Part shown: one piece after another, positions 17,282 to 25,123 of the stretch
Layout: every line of letters begins with the position of its first letter
How positions within the stretch are numbered: position 1 is the first letter of the stretch
NCBI GenBank assembly: GCA_023435725.1
Contig: JAEYRD010000083.1
Coordinates: forward strand, 18,471-82,470
Source of the DNA: Pseudomonadota bacterium
GTDB lineage: Bacteria; Pseudomonadota; Alphaproteobacteria; Rhizobiales; Xanthobacteraceae
Length of the DNA: 64,000 nucleotides
Direction: 5' to 3'
Made by a program: the position numbers and the translations under genes
The notes under the pieces: model-generated
Databases searched by the model: none
What the model was told of the DNA's origin: nothing
The model's input: only the letters and a program-made list of their open reading frames with translations

Positions 17282-17390
17282 CCTCGCCCCGCTAGCATCA
17301 CCGGGAACGGCATTCCGTAGAGCACGAACCCAAGACCGCCCCCAAACCCAAGCCGAAAACCTCGTCACCTGCTGTGACCGCACCGGCAAA
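17282..17390 (+). pseudogene. Decayed fragment of the 5' end of a DUF2235 gene
   Basis: This stretch aligns with 20840-20996, which holds the leader and first codons of the DUF2235 gene. Shared blocks include CGCCCCG-x-TAGCATCACCGGGA, CCGT-r-GAGCACGA, CCAAGACCG, and the segment encoding N-L-V-I-C-C-D-G-T-G in the intact gene. The copy has lost part of the Lys/Glu-rich region and one base before the N-L-V block, so the frame is broken, and it ends after ~110 bases. It follows immediately after the foreign-looking cassette. Confidence 0.7.
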
Positions 17391-17502
17391 CAACCCCGCT
17401 CCCGCGTTAACCGTTCATTAACCAACGCAGCCTAGCCTCAAGTCATTGCCCAGCCATCATCAGCCCGAAGTGCCTTCCCGGTTCGTTCCAGGAGAAGCGT
17501 CG

Positions 17503-18426
17503 ATGTCCGTTGCGTTGCTGAGTTATGCTGATCTAGGTGCCCGCCTCAACATCTCGCGCGAGGCCGCTCGTGCCCTTGCCAAACGACGCCGGTTGCCGCG
17601 CTCGCGGTCGGACGATGGCAAAGCCCTGGTGAGCGTCGATCTCTCCGAACTCCGGTACAAGCCCCGCCCGCGAATTGGTCGCCAGGTTGGTCGCCAGGCA
17701 GACTATGTCGTCGCCTCCATAGGAGAGATCGAGATAGCGGAGATCGGGGCATTGAAGACCGCGGCATTGGAGACCGCGGCGTTGGAGATCGAGGGGTGCA
17801 GGGCGGAGATCGCGCGGCTCGAAGCAGCGGCAGTCGGCTACAGGGCAGAGGCCGAGCGCGAGTGGGAGCGCGCCAATCGCCTCGCTGCCGAGCTGCAGCA
17901 GGCGGCCGCCGAGACGACGGCGGCCAATGAACGTGCGGCACGCCTGGCGATCGAGACATTGGAGATCGAGGCCTGCAGGGCGGAGACCGCGCGGCTCGTA
18001 GCCGAGGCAGCCGGCACCAGGGCAGATTTCGAGCGCGAGCGCGAGCGGGCCGATCGCCTGGCTGTCGAGCTGCAGCAGGCGACCGCCGAGACGACGGCCG
18101 CCAATGAACGTGCGGCACGCCTGGCGATCGCGACATCAGAGATCGAGGCTCGCAAGGCAGAGACCGCACGGCTCGAAGCCGAGGCGGCCGGCTACAGGGT
18201 CGTTTTCGAGCGCGAGCGCGAGCGCGCCGATCGCCTGGCTGTCGAGCTGCAGCAGGCGGCTGCCGAGACGACGGCAGCCAATGAGTGGGCGGCACGATTG
18301 GAAGACGAAGTGGCGGCCCTGCGGACCGGCCGGGCTGACGGCGCGATCGCGGGACAAGCCGCCGCGCGTCGATTGGGACACCTGGCCGCTTCCATCGTCG
18401 GAGCAGACCGCGCGGCTCGCAAATAG
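17503..18426 (+). CDS. HTH plus coiled-coil repeat protein
   Basis: 307 aa from ATG 17503, with AGGAGAAG upstream. Residues ~5-50 look like a helix-turn-helix (Y-A-D-L-G-A-R-L-N-I-S-R-E-A-A-R-A-L-A-K-R-R), as in KfrA-like or MerR-like DNA-binding N termini. The rest is an Ala/Glu/Arg-rich coiled coil containing three near-identical units of 59 aa (177 bp) starting at about 17785, 17962 and 18139. No function is recognised; a DNA-binding, polymerising or scaffolding role is inferred. It lies 51 bases before the FtsZ paralogue, in the same direction. Confidence 0.65.
   Translation: MSVALLSYADLGARLNISREAARALAKRRRLPRSRSDDGKALVSVDLSELRYKPRPRIGRQVGRQADYVVASIGEIEIAEIGALKTAALETAALEIEGCRAEIARLEAAAVGYRAEAEREWERANRLAAELQQAAAETTAANERAARLAIETLEIEACRAETARLVAEAAGTRADFERERERADRLAVELQQATAETTAANERAARLAIATSEIEARKAETARLEAEAAGYRVVFERERERADRLAVELQQAAAETTAANEWAARLEDEVAALRTGRADGAIAGQAAARRLGHLAASIVGADRAARK
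17785..18300 (+). repeat. 177-bp tandem repeat inside the coiled-coil gene
   Basis: Three units of 177 bp, in frame, each beginning GAGATCGAGG and encoding I-E-x-x-x-A-E-x-A-R-L through A-A-N-E-x-A-A-R-L. The last unit is slightly short. The units are far more alike in DNA sequence than coiled-coil constraint alone requires, so expansion was recent. Confidence 0.8.
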
Positions 18427-18477
18427 CACTCGGACCTTTCTCCATCCCCGGCTTGCCGGAGCAACCGCGAGGAAAGA

Positions 18478-19737
18478 ATGACAGACATCACGGGCATCAG
18501 CGAGATGAAGGCGCGCATCGTCGTGTTCGGGGTCGGCGGCGCCGGCGGCAATGCCGTCAACAACATGATCATGGCCGGGCTGCAAGGGGTCGACTTCGTC
18601 GTCGCCAATACCGACGCGCAGGCGCTCGCCATGTCGAGGGCCGAGCACATCGTCCAGCTCGGCGCCGGCGTGACCGAGGGCCTTGGCGCGGGATCACAGC
18701 CCGAGGTGGGACGCGCCGCAGCCGAAGAGACGATCGACAGGATCCGCGAGCATCTGGCCGGCGCGCACATGGTGTTCGTCACGGCCGGCATGGGCGGCGG
18801 CACCGGCACCGGGGCTGCACCCGTCATCGCCAGGACCGCGCGCGAGCTCGGCATTCTCACGATCGGCGTAGTCACCAAGCCGTTCTACTTCGAGGGCCAG
18901 CGCCGCATGCGCTTTGCCGAAGCCGGTATCGAGGAGCTGCTGAAGTCGGTCGACACCCTCCTGATCATCCCGAACCAGAACCTGTTCCGGGTGGCCAGCG
19001 AGAAGACCACGTTCGCCGATGCCTTTGCCCTTGCCGACCGGGTGCTCTATTCGGGCGTGGCCTGCATCAGCGACCTCATCGTCAAGGAAGGCCTCATCAA
19101 TCTCGATTTTGCCGACGTTCTCTCCGTCATGCAGGAGGGCGGCAAGGCGATGATGGGACGGGGCGAGGCGTCCGGCGAGAAGCGCGTGCTCGCCGCCGCC
19201 GTCGCCGCGATTTCCAATCCATTGATCGAGAACCCGTCGATCAAGCGCGCCAGCGGCCTCATCATCTCCATCACCGGCGGCAGGGATCTCATGCTGTTCG
19301 AGGTCGACGAAGCCGCGACGCGCATTCGCGACGAGGCCGATCCGGACGCCAACATCATCGTCGGCGCGTCCTTCGATGAAAGCCTCGACGGCATCGTCCG
19401 CGTCTCGGTGGTGGCGACCGGGATCGATAATGTCGACCCGGCGCTTCTGGCGCAACCGGCGGAAAGCCCGCTCACGCAGCTCGCCGGCCGCTTGCGCGAC
19501 GGCAGCCGCCGCATCGCCGATCGCATCGAGCGCGGTGCACCCGTTCCGCACGTGCAAAGCCCGCCGCTCCGCCCGGAAGCGGGCTACGGCGCGCAGCCAC
19601 CGGCAAGGCCGAATCCGGAATATGCGCGCCATGCGGCGCCCCAGCCGCTCGACGCTTACGGCCGCGCCTCTCCGCGCCATGCGACCGAGGAGGAGCTGCT
19701 CGATATCCCGGCCTTCCTGCGCCGCACGGCCAGGTGA
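18478..19737 (+). CDS. FtsZ paralogue (second, shorter FtsZ)
   Basis: Tubulin-like GTPase of 419 aa. GTP-binding elements are intact: G-V-G-G-A-G-G-N-A-V-N-N (18-29), G-G-G-T-G-T-G (106-112), and the T7 loop N-L-D-F-A-D-V with its catalytic aspartates. It retains an FtsZ-like terminal peptide D-I-P-A-F-L-R-R, so it could still bind FtsA/ZipA-type partners, but the linker is far shorter than in the usual ~600-residue rhizobial FtsZ. It is not in a division cluster (no ftsQ, ftsA or mur genes nearby). Its neighbours are two coiled-coil proteins, suggesting an accessory cytoskeletal role. Confidence 0.88.
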   Translation: MTDITGISEMKARIVVFGVGGAGGNAVNNMIMAGLQGVDFVVANTDAQALAMSRAEHIVQLGAGVTEGLGAGSQPEVGRAAAEETIDRIREHLAGAHMVFVTAGMGGGTGTGAAPVIARTARELGILTIGVVTKPFYFEGQRRMRFAEAGIEELLKSVDTLLIIPNQNLFRVASEKTTFADAFALADRVLYSGVACISDLIVKEGLINLDFADVLSVMQEGGKAMMGRGEASGEKRVLAAAVAAISNPLIENPSIKRASGLIISITGGRDLMLFEVDEAATRIRDEADPDANIIVGASFDESLDGIVRVSVVATGIDNVDPALLAQPAESPLTQLAGRLRDGSRRIADRIERGAPVPHVQSPPLRPEAGYGAQPPARPNPEYARHAAPQPLDAYGRASPRHATEEELLDIPAFLRRTAR

Positions 19738-19816
19738 GCGGGGGCGAGAACGCCAGCTGAGCGGTCGCAAGAATCAGCGTCACTCGCCTGTCGACCAGCG
19801 AGCCCAACGACAGCTC

Positions 19817-19900
19817 GTCATCCCTGGGCGCGACGAAGTCGCGAGCTATGATGCGCAATTGCGCATCATAGCTCGCGCTACGCGCGCCCCGGAATGACGG
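19817..19900. repeat. Long palindromic element with a perfect 36-bp core
   Basis: Bases 19841-19876 form a perfect palindrome (GCGAGCTATGATGCGCAA and its complement). Outer arms GTCATCCCTGGGCGCG and CGCGCCCCGGAATGAC extend it to about 84 bp. It lies between two convergent genes and could serve as a bidirectional terminator. The outer arms match the repeat at 9257-9299. Confidence 0.8.
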
Positions 19901-19963
19901 AGCAAAACAACAACTCTCCTTCCGAACGGATAGGCGTCCGAGCTTTCGCGGCGCGCCGCTCGT

Positions 19964-20662
19964 TCAGGCGGCCGTGCTGCGCTGGCTCTCCGCTGGTTCC
20001 TTCTTTTCCGTCTCCTTGTCGCGAGACAGCCAGGCTGGGAAGCGAAGCAGGCTGTCGTTGCTCTCCTTTGGCGGTTCGACCGGCGCTTCACTGGCCGTGA
20101 CAGGCAGGTCCAGTGCGGCGTGGCCGGCCCGCACCGCATCCGCGCGCTGATCCAGCTCGCGCAACAGCGGATCAAGCACGCTGTCGACTTCGGTCGCCAC
20201 CGACACCAGGAAAGTATTGAGCTCGCGAGCCTCGGGCACGACTGAAGCAGCCGACTCGATCGCCTTGGAGAGACCATCGACGACGGGCGCAAACGCGCCG
20301 GCGGCCTGCTTGATTCGCGTCTTGATCGCCTCGAGTTCGCTCAAGATGCGATCACGCTCCCGCCTTTTCTTCTCCTCGGAAAGGCGGGCTTCGATCTCGG
20401 CGATCTGAGCCGTCAGGGTCGTGGCTTCGGATGCAAGTGCATCGCGTCTCCCGCGCACGCGATCGAGATCGCGGCTGAGATTGTCGAGTAAGTCGTCCTT
20501 TCCGAACATTGCTTTGCTCCCCAGGACAGTCGTTTTGGTTTGCAGGACGGCCGTTTTGGCCTGAAGGATGGCCTTGGCGCGAACCGCCAGCCTCGCCATC
20601 GACCGGATGGCCGGATCGGCCGAAACAGGCATCAACTTCGGTGGCGTCACATGGGCCGACAT
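19964..20662 (-). CDS. Hypothetical coiled-coil protein
   Basis: 232 aa from ATG 20662, chosen because GGGAG lies six bases upstream. The N-terminal ~50 residues are Ala/Lys/Val-rich; residues ~55-120 form a strong coiled coil (L-S-R-D-L-D-R-V-R-G-R-R onwards, rich in Glu, Lys and Arg). The C terminus is polar and acidic-basic. No domain is recognised. It converges on the FtsZ paralogue, and the pairing of coiled-coil proteins around an FtsZ-like gene suggests, but does not prove, a shared role. Confidence 0.6.
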   Translation of the reverse strand: MSAHVTPPKLMPVSADPAIRSMARLAVRAKAILQAKTAVLQTKTTVLGSKAMFGKDDLLDNLSRDLDRVRGRRDALASEATTLTAQIAEIEARLSEEKKRRERDRILSELEAIKTRIKQAAGAFAPVVDGLSKAIESAASVVPEARELNTFLVSVATEVDSVLDPLLRELDQRADAVRAGHAALDLPVTASEAPVEPPKESNDSLLRFPAWLSRDKETEKKEPAESQRSTAA

Positions 20663-20872
20663 GGTCATCTCCCATTTGTCTCATTAGGCGACCGCATGGT
20701 TAACAAGTGGTTAATTTCAACAGCCGACACGAAAATGGAACCGACTGGGGTCAGACTCTCAGCTCTGCTGCGGAGGCGCCCCTCGGCCGGCCCGTTCGTT
20801 GCTCCGTCTCTTTTTCTCTCCCCCGCTCTCCCGCTATACTCGCCCCGGTAGCATCACCGGGAGGGGCGCACC

Positions 20873-22243
20873 GTGGAGCACGAGCAGACGATCGAAGCCA
20901 AGGACGAAGCCAAGTCCGGAGCCAGGTCTGAGCCCAAGCCCGAACCCAAGACCGAGCCGAAGAACCTCGTCATCTGCTGCGACGGCACCGGCAACGAAAT
21001 CTCGGAAAACATCTCCAACGTCCTGAAGCTCTATCGCTGCCTGCGCAAGACGGACAAGACCAGGCCGCGGCAGTTGGTGTTCTACGATCCCGGGGTCGGC
21101 ACGGTGACGGAGCCGACCACGTGGCACCGCTGGAAGGCCAACATCAACCTGGTGCTGGGGCTCGCCACCGGCTACGGGCTCGATGACAACGTGCTCTCGG
21201 CCTATTGCTTCCTGGTTCAGCATTACACGCCGGGCGACAAGATCTATCTGTTCGGCTTCTCCCGCGGCGCCTATACCGTGCGGGTGCTGGCGGGGCTGAT
21301 CCACAAGGTCGGGCTGATCTCGCCGGAGCAGGCGAACCTCGCCGGAAGCGGCCTCATCGCCTACAAGCAATATTCCGGCACCGGGCGCGGCAACGACATC
21401 GAGGACCTCAAGGACGTCGTCGTCGACGATCAGGGGCCGCTGCCAAAGGACACGTTCGACCTCGCCGCGCAGTTCGCGCGCATCACCTCGACGCGCTGGC
21501 CGACGATCCACTTCGTCGGAGTCTGGGACACGGTGGCGAGCGTGATCGTGCCGCGCGCCGACCGGCTCTATTGGCCGAGCCTGGAGGAGCTGGCCTTCAC
21601 GCTGCGGAATCCGAGCGTGCACATCTTCCGCCAGGCGATCGCGATCGACGAGCGGCGCTGCATGTTCCGCCTCAAGGAGTATGAGACCCCGCAGGAATAC
21701 TGGCGCAACCGCTATGTGCCCGACGAGAAGAAGGAGCCGCAGGACATTTTGCAGGTCTGGTTCGCCGGCGTGCATTGCGACGTCGGCGGCGGCTATCCGG
21801 AAACCGAGAGCGGCGAGTCCAAATATCCGCTGGTGTGGATGATCGAGGAGGCCACGAAGGCCGGGCTGAACTTCAACACGAGCACCGTGAACCAGCTCGC
21901 CTGGGGCATCCAGCGCAAGAACTCACCGTTCCAATACGTCGCCCCTCACTTTGCGGGCAAGAAGGGGGAGCCGGGCATGCTGCACGATTCGATGACGGCG
22001 GCCTGGCGCGTGCTGGAATACTTTCCGAAGAGCGCGAAGTACAAGGAATGGCCGGAGCGGAAGGTGTTTCTGGGCTTCTACATCCCCGATTGCGAGCCGC
22101 GCGTCATCCCCGAAGGCGCGCATGTGCATGAGAGCGTGGAAAAGCGGATGGCGGCGGAGCCTGACTATCGGCCGGTGAATCTGCCGAAGGATTTTGTGAG
22201 GGTGCCGATGCCGGTGCCGCCGCATGGGGTGGTCGAGACATAA
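20873..22243 (+). CDS. DUF2235 alpha/beta hydrolase (phospholipase-like)
   Basis: 456 aa. After a Lys/Glu/Pro-rich leader the domain opens N-L-V-I-C-C-D-G-T-G-N and carries the nucleophile motif G-F-S-R-G-A-Y, Ser130, typical of DUF2235 hydrolases; some members are type VI secretion phospholipase effectors. The conserved G-V-W-D-T-V block and the H-C-D-V-G-G-G-Y motif are present. No secretion-system genes are nearby, so a housekeeping or stress role is as likely. The start is GTG 20873. A broken copy of its 5' end is at 17282-17390. Confidence 0.8.
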   Translation: MEHEQTIEAKDEAKSGARSEPKPEPKTEPKNLVICCDGTGNEISENISNVLKLYRCLRKTDKTRPRQLVFYDPGVGTVTEPTTWHRWKANINLVLGLATGYGLDDNVLSAYCFLVQHYTPGDKIYLFGFSRGAYTVRVLAGLIHKVGLISPEQANLAGSGLIAYKQYSGTGRGNDIEDLKDVVVDDQGPLPKDTFDLAAQFARITSTRWPTIHFVGVWDTVASVIVPRADRLYWPSLEELAFTLRNPSVHIFRQAIAIDERRCMFRLKEYETPQEYWRNRYVPDEKKEPQDILQVWFAGVHCDVGGGYPETESGESKYPLVWMIEEATKAGLNFNTSTVNQLAWGIQRKNSPFQYVAPHFAGKKGEPGMLHDSMTAAWRVLEYFPKSAKYKEWPERKVFLGFYIPDCEPRVIPEGAHVHESVEKRMAAEPDYRPVNLPKDFVRVPMPVPPHGVVET

Positions 22244-22349
22244 AGCAGTACATCGGTACCGGCCAGTATGCGCCACTGGCTCGGTGGGCAGCGAGCGATC
22301 GTGACGCTGGTGATCGTCTCGCCGCAGAAGCAGCGCGCAATGCCGCCGA

Positions 22350-22721
22350 TCAGGTCACGCAGCGGCCGGGCGGCAGGAGCTTCGCGACTTCCGTGAGCAC
22401 GCTGACCATGGGCTCGCAGGCGAGTGTCGGCTTACGGCTTTGATTTTGCGTCGGCTTGGTGGTGCGGACCTGCGCGGTCGGAAGACGCAGCAGGACCGAG
22501 GTATCGGCAAGATCGTTCGGGCGCAGGGAAACCGTTTTCATCGGAACTGCAAGCCGCTTGAGGTCGCCGAAGCGATCTGCCTTGCCGGCGCGATTGACGA
22601 CGTAGCTCGGCTGTTCGGCCTGCCAGCGGTCGACGAGGTCGCGACCTGAAGCGAACTGCACCGCGCCGAGCGTCAATGTGATCGCGGCGGCGCCTAAGAG
22701 AGCTTTACGAAGCTGTGACAT
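22350..22721 (-). CDS. Hypothetical exported protein
   Basis: 123 aa from ATG 22721, preceded by GAGGGAC. The first ~30 residues form a signal peptide (K-A-L-L-G-A-A-A-I-T-L-T-L-G-A ending A-S-G). The mature part has two cysteines (A-C-E-P and G-R-C-V-T at the end), which could pair in the periplasm. I recognise no family. It converges on the DUF2235 gene. Confidence 0.55.
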   Translation of the reverse strand: MSQLRKALLGAAAITLTLGAVQFASGRDLVDRWQAEQPSYVVNRAGKADRFGDLKRLAVPMKTVSLRPNDLADTSVLLRLPTAQVRTTKPTQNQSRKPTLACEPMVSVLTEVAKLLPPGRCVT

Positions 22722-22964
22722 TCTGTCCCTCGACCGATAGCGATTTCTCGCCATCTACGCAGCGCCCTTGGCCCGAGGTTTTGCTTAATTGCTGAAGGTT
22801 TCACCTTGGCTTCGTGAAAGCCGGAAAATGGTTTCAGCCCTGTTTCGTCGCCTCGAAGCAGGTCTTGGTTCCGGCCGGTGCGTCTGCGCGGGTCCTCCAC
22901 AGACGGCAGTGCGCCGGGGAAGGAGACAGCCCGACGAGCCCGTGCCGCCTGGAAGGCTAAAAAG

Positions 22965-23372
22965 CTACTTCCGCATCCTGGCCTTCGCGCCCGCAACAAT
23001 CTGCATAGCGACGCCGCCGACCCAGCCGAACAGAACGAGCCAGCTCCAGGCGATGTGCGGCTCGAGCCGCAGCACGATGATGGCGACGGAGGCGAGCGCA
23101 GTGAAGGTGGCGCATAGCGTGCCGGCGGAGCTCAAGAATTCCGCGGCGTCGATGCGGCTGTGCGCCTCGTCGAAGGGAAGCTGCGGCGTGTCGATGCCGA
23201 GATAGAACCCGACGAAGCCGAGTATCATCATCAGCAGCAGGAAGCCCTGCGTGGTGAGGTGCGAGATCGCCGTGCCGACATAGGCGCCGACGAACAACCC
23301 GCACGCCGCCCCCGCCATCGCGAGGCCCACGCGCTCGAAAACGTGGGCCGTCTTGCGAACACGAAACCGCAT
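22965..23372 (-). CDS. Hypothetical multi-pass membrane protein
   Basis: 135 aa with about four hydrophobic segments (residues ~15-35, 42-60, 82-103, 108-128). Between the second and third helices is a short polar stretch, F-D-E-A-H-S-R-I-D. No family is recognised. It stands alone between two same-strand genes separated by more than 150 bases. Confidence 0.6.
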   Translation of the reverse strand: MRFRVRKTAHVFERVGLAMAGAACGLFVGAYVGTAISHLTTQGFLLLMMILGFVGFYLGIDTPQLPFDEAHSRIDAAEFLSSAGTLCATFTALASVAIIVLRLEPHIAWSWLVLFGWVGGVAMQIVAGAKARMRK

Positions 23373-23527
23373 GGCCCGCCTCCGTTATGCCTCAACTTCA
23401 CGAAGGTTAGGCCAGATTTGCGGAGGGCGGAAGGTGAGGGGTTTTACGGATGCGTGAGGTGAAAACCGCGATCAGGGTCGCCATGACGACACCAGATCCT
23501 CCGCTGCCGTCCCAATTCACTCTGTCC

Positions 23528-24640
23528 CTACCGCGCCCCGAACGTGGTCTTGCCGAACAGCGCCTTCTGCGTCGATGGCTGCGAGCGCCAGTATTGCGGC
23601 GGGGCCTCGACCTCGCCGCCGACTTCGGCGGCGGCATGCCAGCCCCAGCGCGGGTCGTAGAGCATGCCGCGCGCGAGCGCGACCATGTCGGCCTTGCCGG
23701 ACGCGACGATCTCCTCGGCGTGCTTCGCCTCGGTGATCAGGCCGACGGCGATGGTGGGCAGGCCGGTCTCGCGCTTGATCGCCTCCGCGAACTGCACCTG
23801 GTAGCCGGGGCCGAGCGCGATCTTCTGCAGCGGCGAGACGCCGCCGGAGGAGGCATCGATCCAGTCGACGCCGCGCGCCTTCAGCGCGTTCGCGAATTCA
23901 ATGGTCTGCGCCAGATCCCAGCCGCCCTCGACCCAGTCGGTCGACGACACCCGCATGCCGATCGGCTTGTCGTGCGGAAAAACGCCACGCACCGCGTCGT
24001 AGACCTCGAGCGGGAAGCGCATCCGGTTCTGCAAGGACCCGCCATATTCGTCGGTGCGCCTGTTCGAGATCGGCGACAGGAACTGATGCAGGAGATAGCC
24101 GTGCGCGCCGTGCAGCTCGATCGCGTCGATGCCGAGCCGGTCGGCGCGCTTTGCGCTGTCGACGAAGGCATCGCGGATGCGCTTCAGGCCGGCGCTATCC
24201 AGCGCCAGCGGCGCGGCCTCGCCTTCCTTGTGCGGCAGCGCCGACGGCGCCACCGTCTGCCAGCCGCCCTCGCTCACCGGAATGAGCTGGCCGCCGTCCC
24301 AGGGCCGCGCGCTCGAGGCTTTGCGACCGGCATGCGCGAGCTGCATTGCGACCGCCGTGGAGGAATGCCTGCGCACGGAGGTGATGATCTGCTTCAGCGC
24401 GGCCTCGCAGGCGTCGCTGTAGAGCCCGAGGCAGCCCGGCGTGATGCGGCCGATCGCCTCCACATGGGTCGCCTCAATGCAGAACATCGAAGCCCCCGAC
24501 AGCGCCAGATTGTTGATGTGGGTGAAGTGCCAGTCGGTGGCGACGCCGTCGTCGGCCGAATACTGGCACATCGGCGACACCACGACACGGTTCTTCAACG
24601 TCAGGCCGCGCAGCATGATCGGGGAAAACAGGGCGCTCAT
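23528..24640 (-). CDS. NADH:flavin oxidoreductase, Old Yellow Enzyme family (YqjM-like)
   Basis: 370 aa FMN-dependent TIM barrel that reduces activated C=C bonds at NAD(P)H expense. It begins L-F-S-P-x-x-L-R-G-L-T-L-K-N-R and has C-Q-Y-S-A-D-D-G near the N terminus, as in the YqjM/thermophilic-like class. Substrate-binding E-L-H-G-A-H-G-Y-L-L-H-Q-F-L-S-P and the FMN-phosphate region (A-R-G-M-L-Y-D-P-R-W) are intact. ATG 24640 places the start at the family's N terminus; upstream codons in the same frame look non-coding. Confidence 0.92.
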   Translation of the reverse strand: MSALFSPIMLRGLTLKNRVVVSPMCQYSADDGVATDWHFTHINNLALSGASMFCIEATHVEAIGRITPGCLGLYSDACEAALKQIITSVRRHSSTAVAMQLAHAGRKASSARPWDGGQLIPVSEGGWQTVAPSALPHKEGEAAPLALDSAGLKRIRDAFVDSAKRADRLGIDAIELHGAHGYLLHQFLSPISNRRTDEYGGSLQNRMRFPLEVYDAVRGVFPHDKPIGMRVSSTDWVEGGWDLAQTIEFANALKARGVDWIDASSGGVSPLQKIALGPGYQVQFAEAIKRETGLPTIAVGLITEAKHAEEIVASGKADMVALARGMLYDPRWGWHAAAEVGGEVEAPPQYWRSQPSTQKALFGKTTFGAR

Positions 24641-24784
24641 GCGGGGATCCGGGGAATGAGAGGACGGGAGATCAAGGAGAGTGTAGTGCTGGGCCGGTGG
24701 ATTTCCAGCGGCGTGGCAGGCATGCCCGCCCGTGGCGCCATGCATTGCGCCCGTCATATGATCACGGGATCGCGACACCCCCAC

Positions 24785-24943
24785 TGTCGTCCCCGCCTAG
24801 TGCGCAATTGCGCACGGGGGGGCGGGGGACCCATACCCCCAGGGAGAAGTTGTGGACCGAAGGTGGTCACCACGAGTCTTCGTCAAACCACTCCCTGTGG
24901 TTATAGGTCCCGGGCTCGCGCGTTGCGCGCCCCGGGACGACGG
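24785..24943. repeat. Complex palindromic repeat between OYE and phytase-like genes
   Basis: Outer arms GTCGTCCCCG... and ...CCCGGGACGAC face each other across ~150 bases, with an inner GTGCGCAATTGCGCAC palindrome (perfect, about 24799-24814). It resembles the 19817-19900 family in layout. Confidence 0.6.
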
Positions 24944-24960
24944 CGGAGAGTGTGGCGCCC

Positions 24961-25074
24961 CTACTTCAGATCCTCGAACCTGCCCGGCCGGTTTCGCCGC
25001 TCGGCCGTGGCAAAGGCCGGCGACAGCGCGGCGAGCGTGAGGACAAGGGCGAGGACGGCGCGGAGATGCGACAT
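24961..25074 (-). CDS. Small predicted exported peptide
   Basis: 37 aa: a short charged start, a Leu/Ala/Val-rich stretch of ~16 residues ending A-F-A-T-A, and a basic tail ending R-F-E-D-L-K. It looks like a signal peptide with a very short mature part. The ribosome-binding site is weak. It follows the phytase-like gene by 49 bases on the same strand. Could be a chance reading frame. Confidence 0.4.
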   Translation of the reverse strand: MSHLRAVLALVLTLAALSPAFATAERRNRPGRFEDLK

Positions 25075-25123
25075 GAGAGTTTGTCGCACGGCGGCAGCCG
25101 GCGTTCTACCGACGTGTCTTGCC

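Noticed and set aside
17785..18300. CRISPR-like or satellite array
   Set aside because: The units are 177 bp, adjacent, without spacers, and in frame within a coiled-coil protein.
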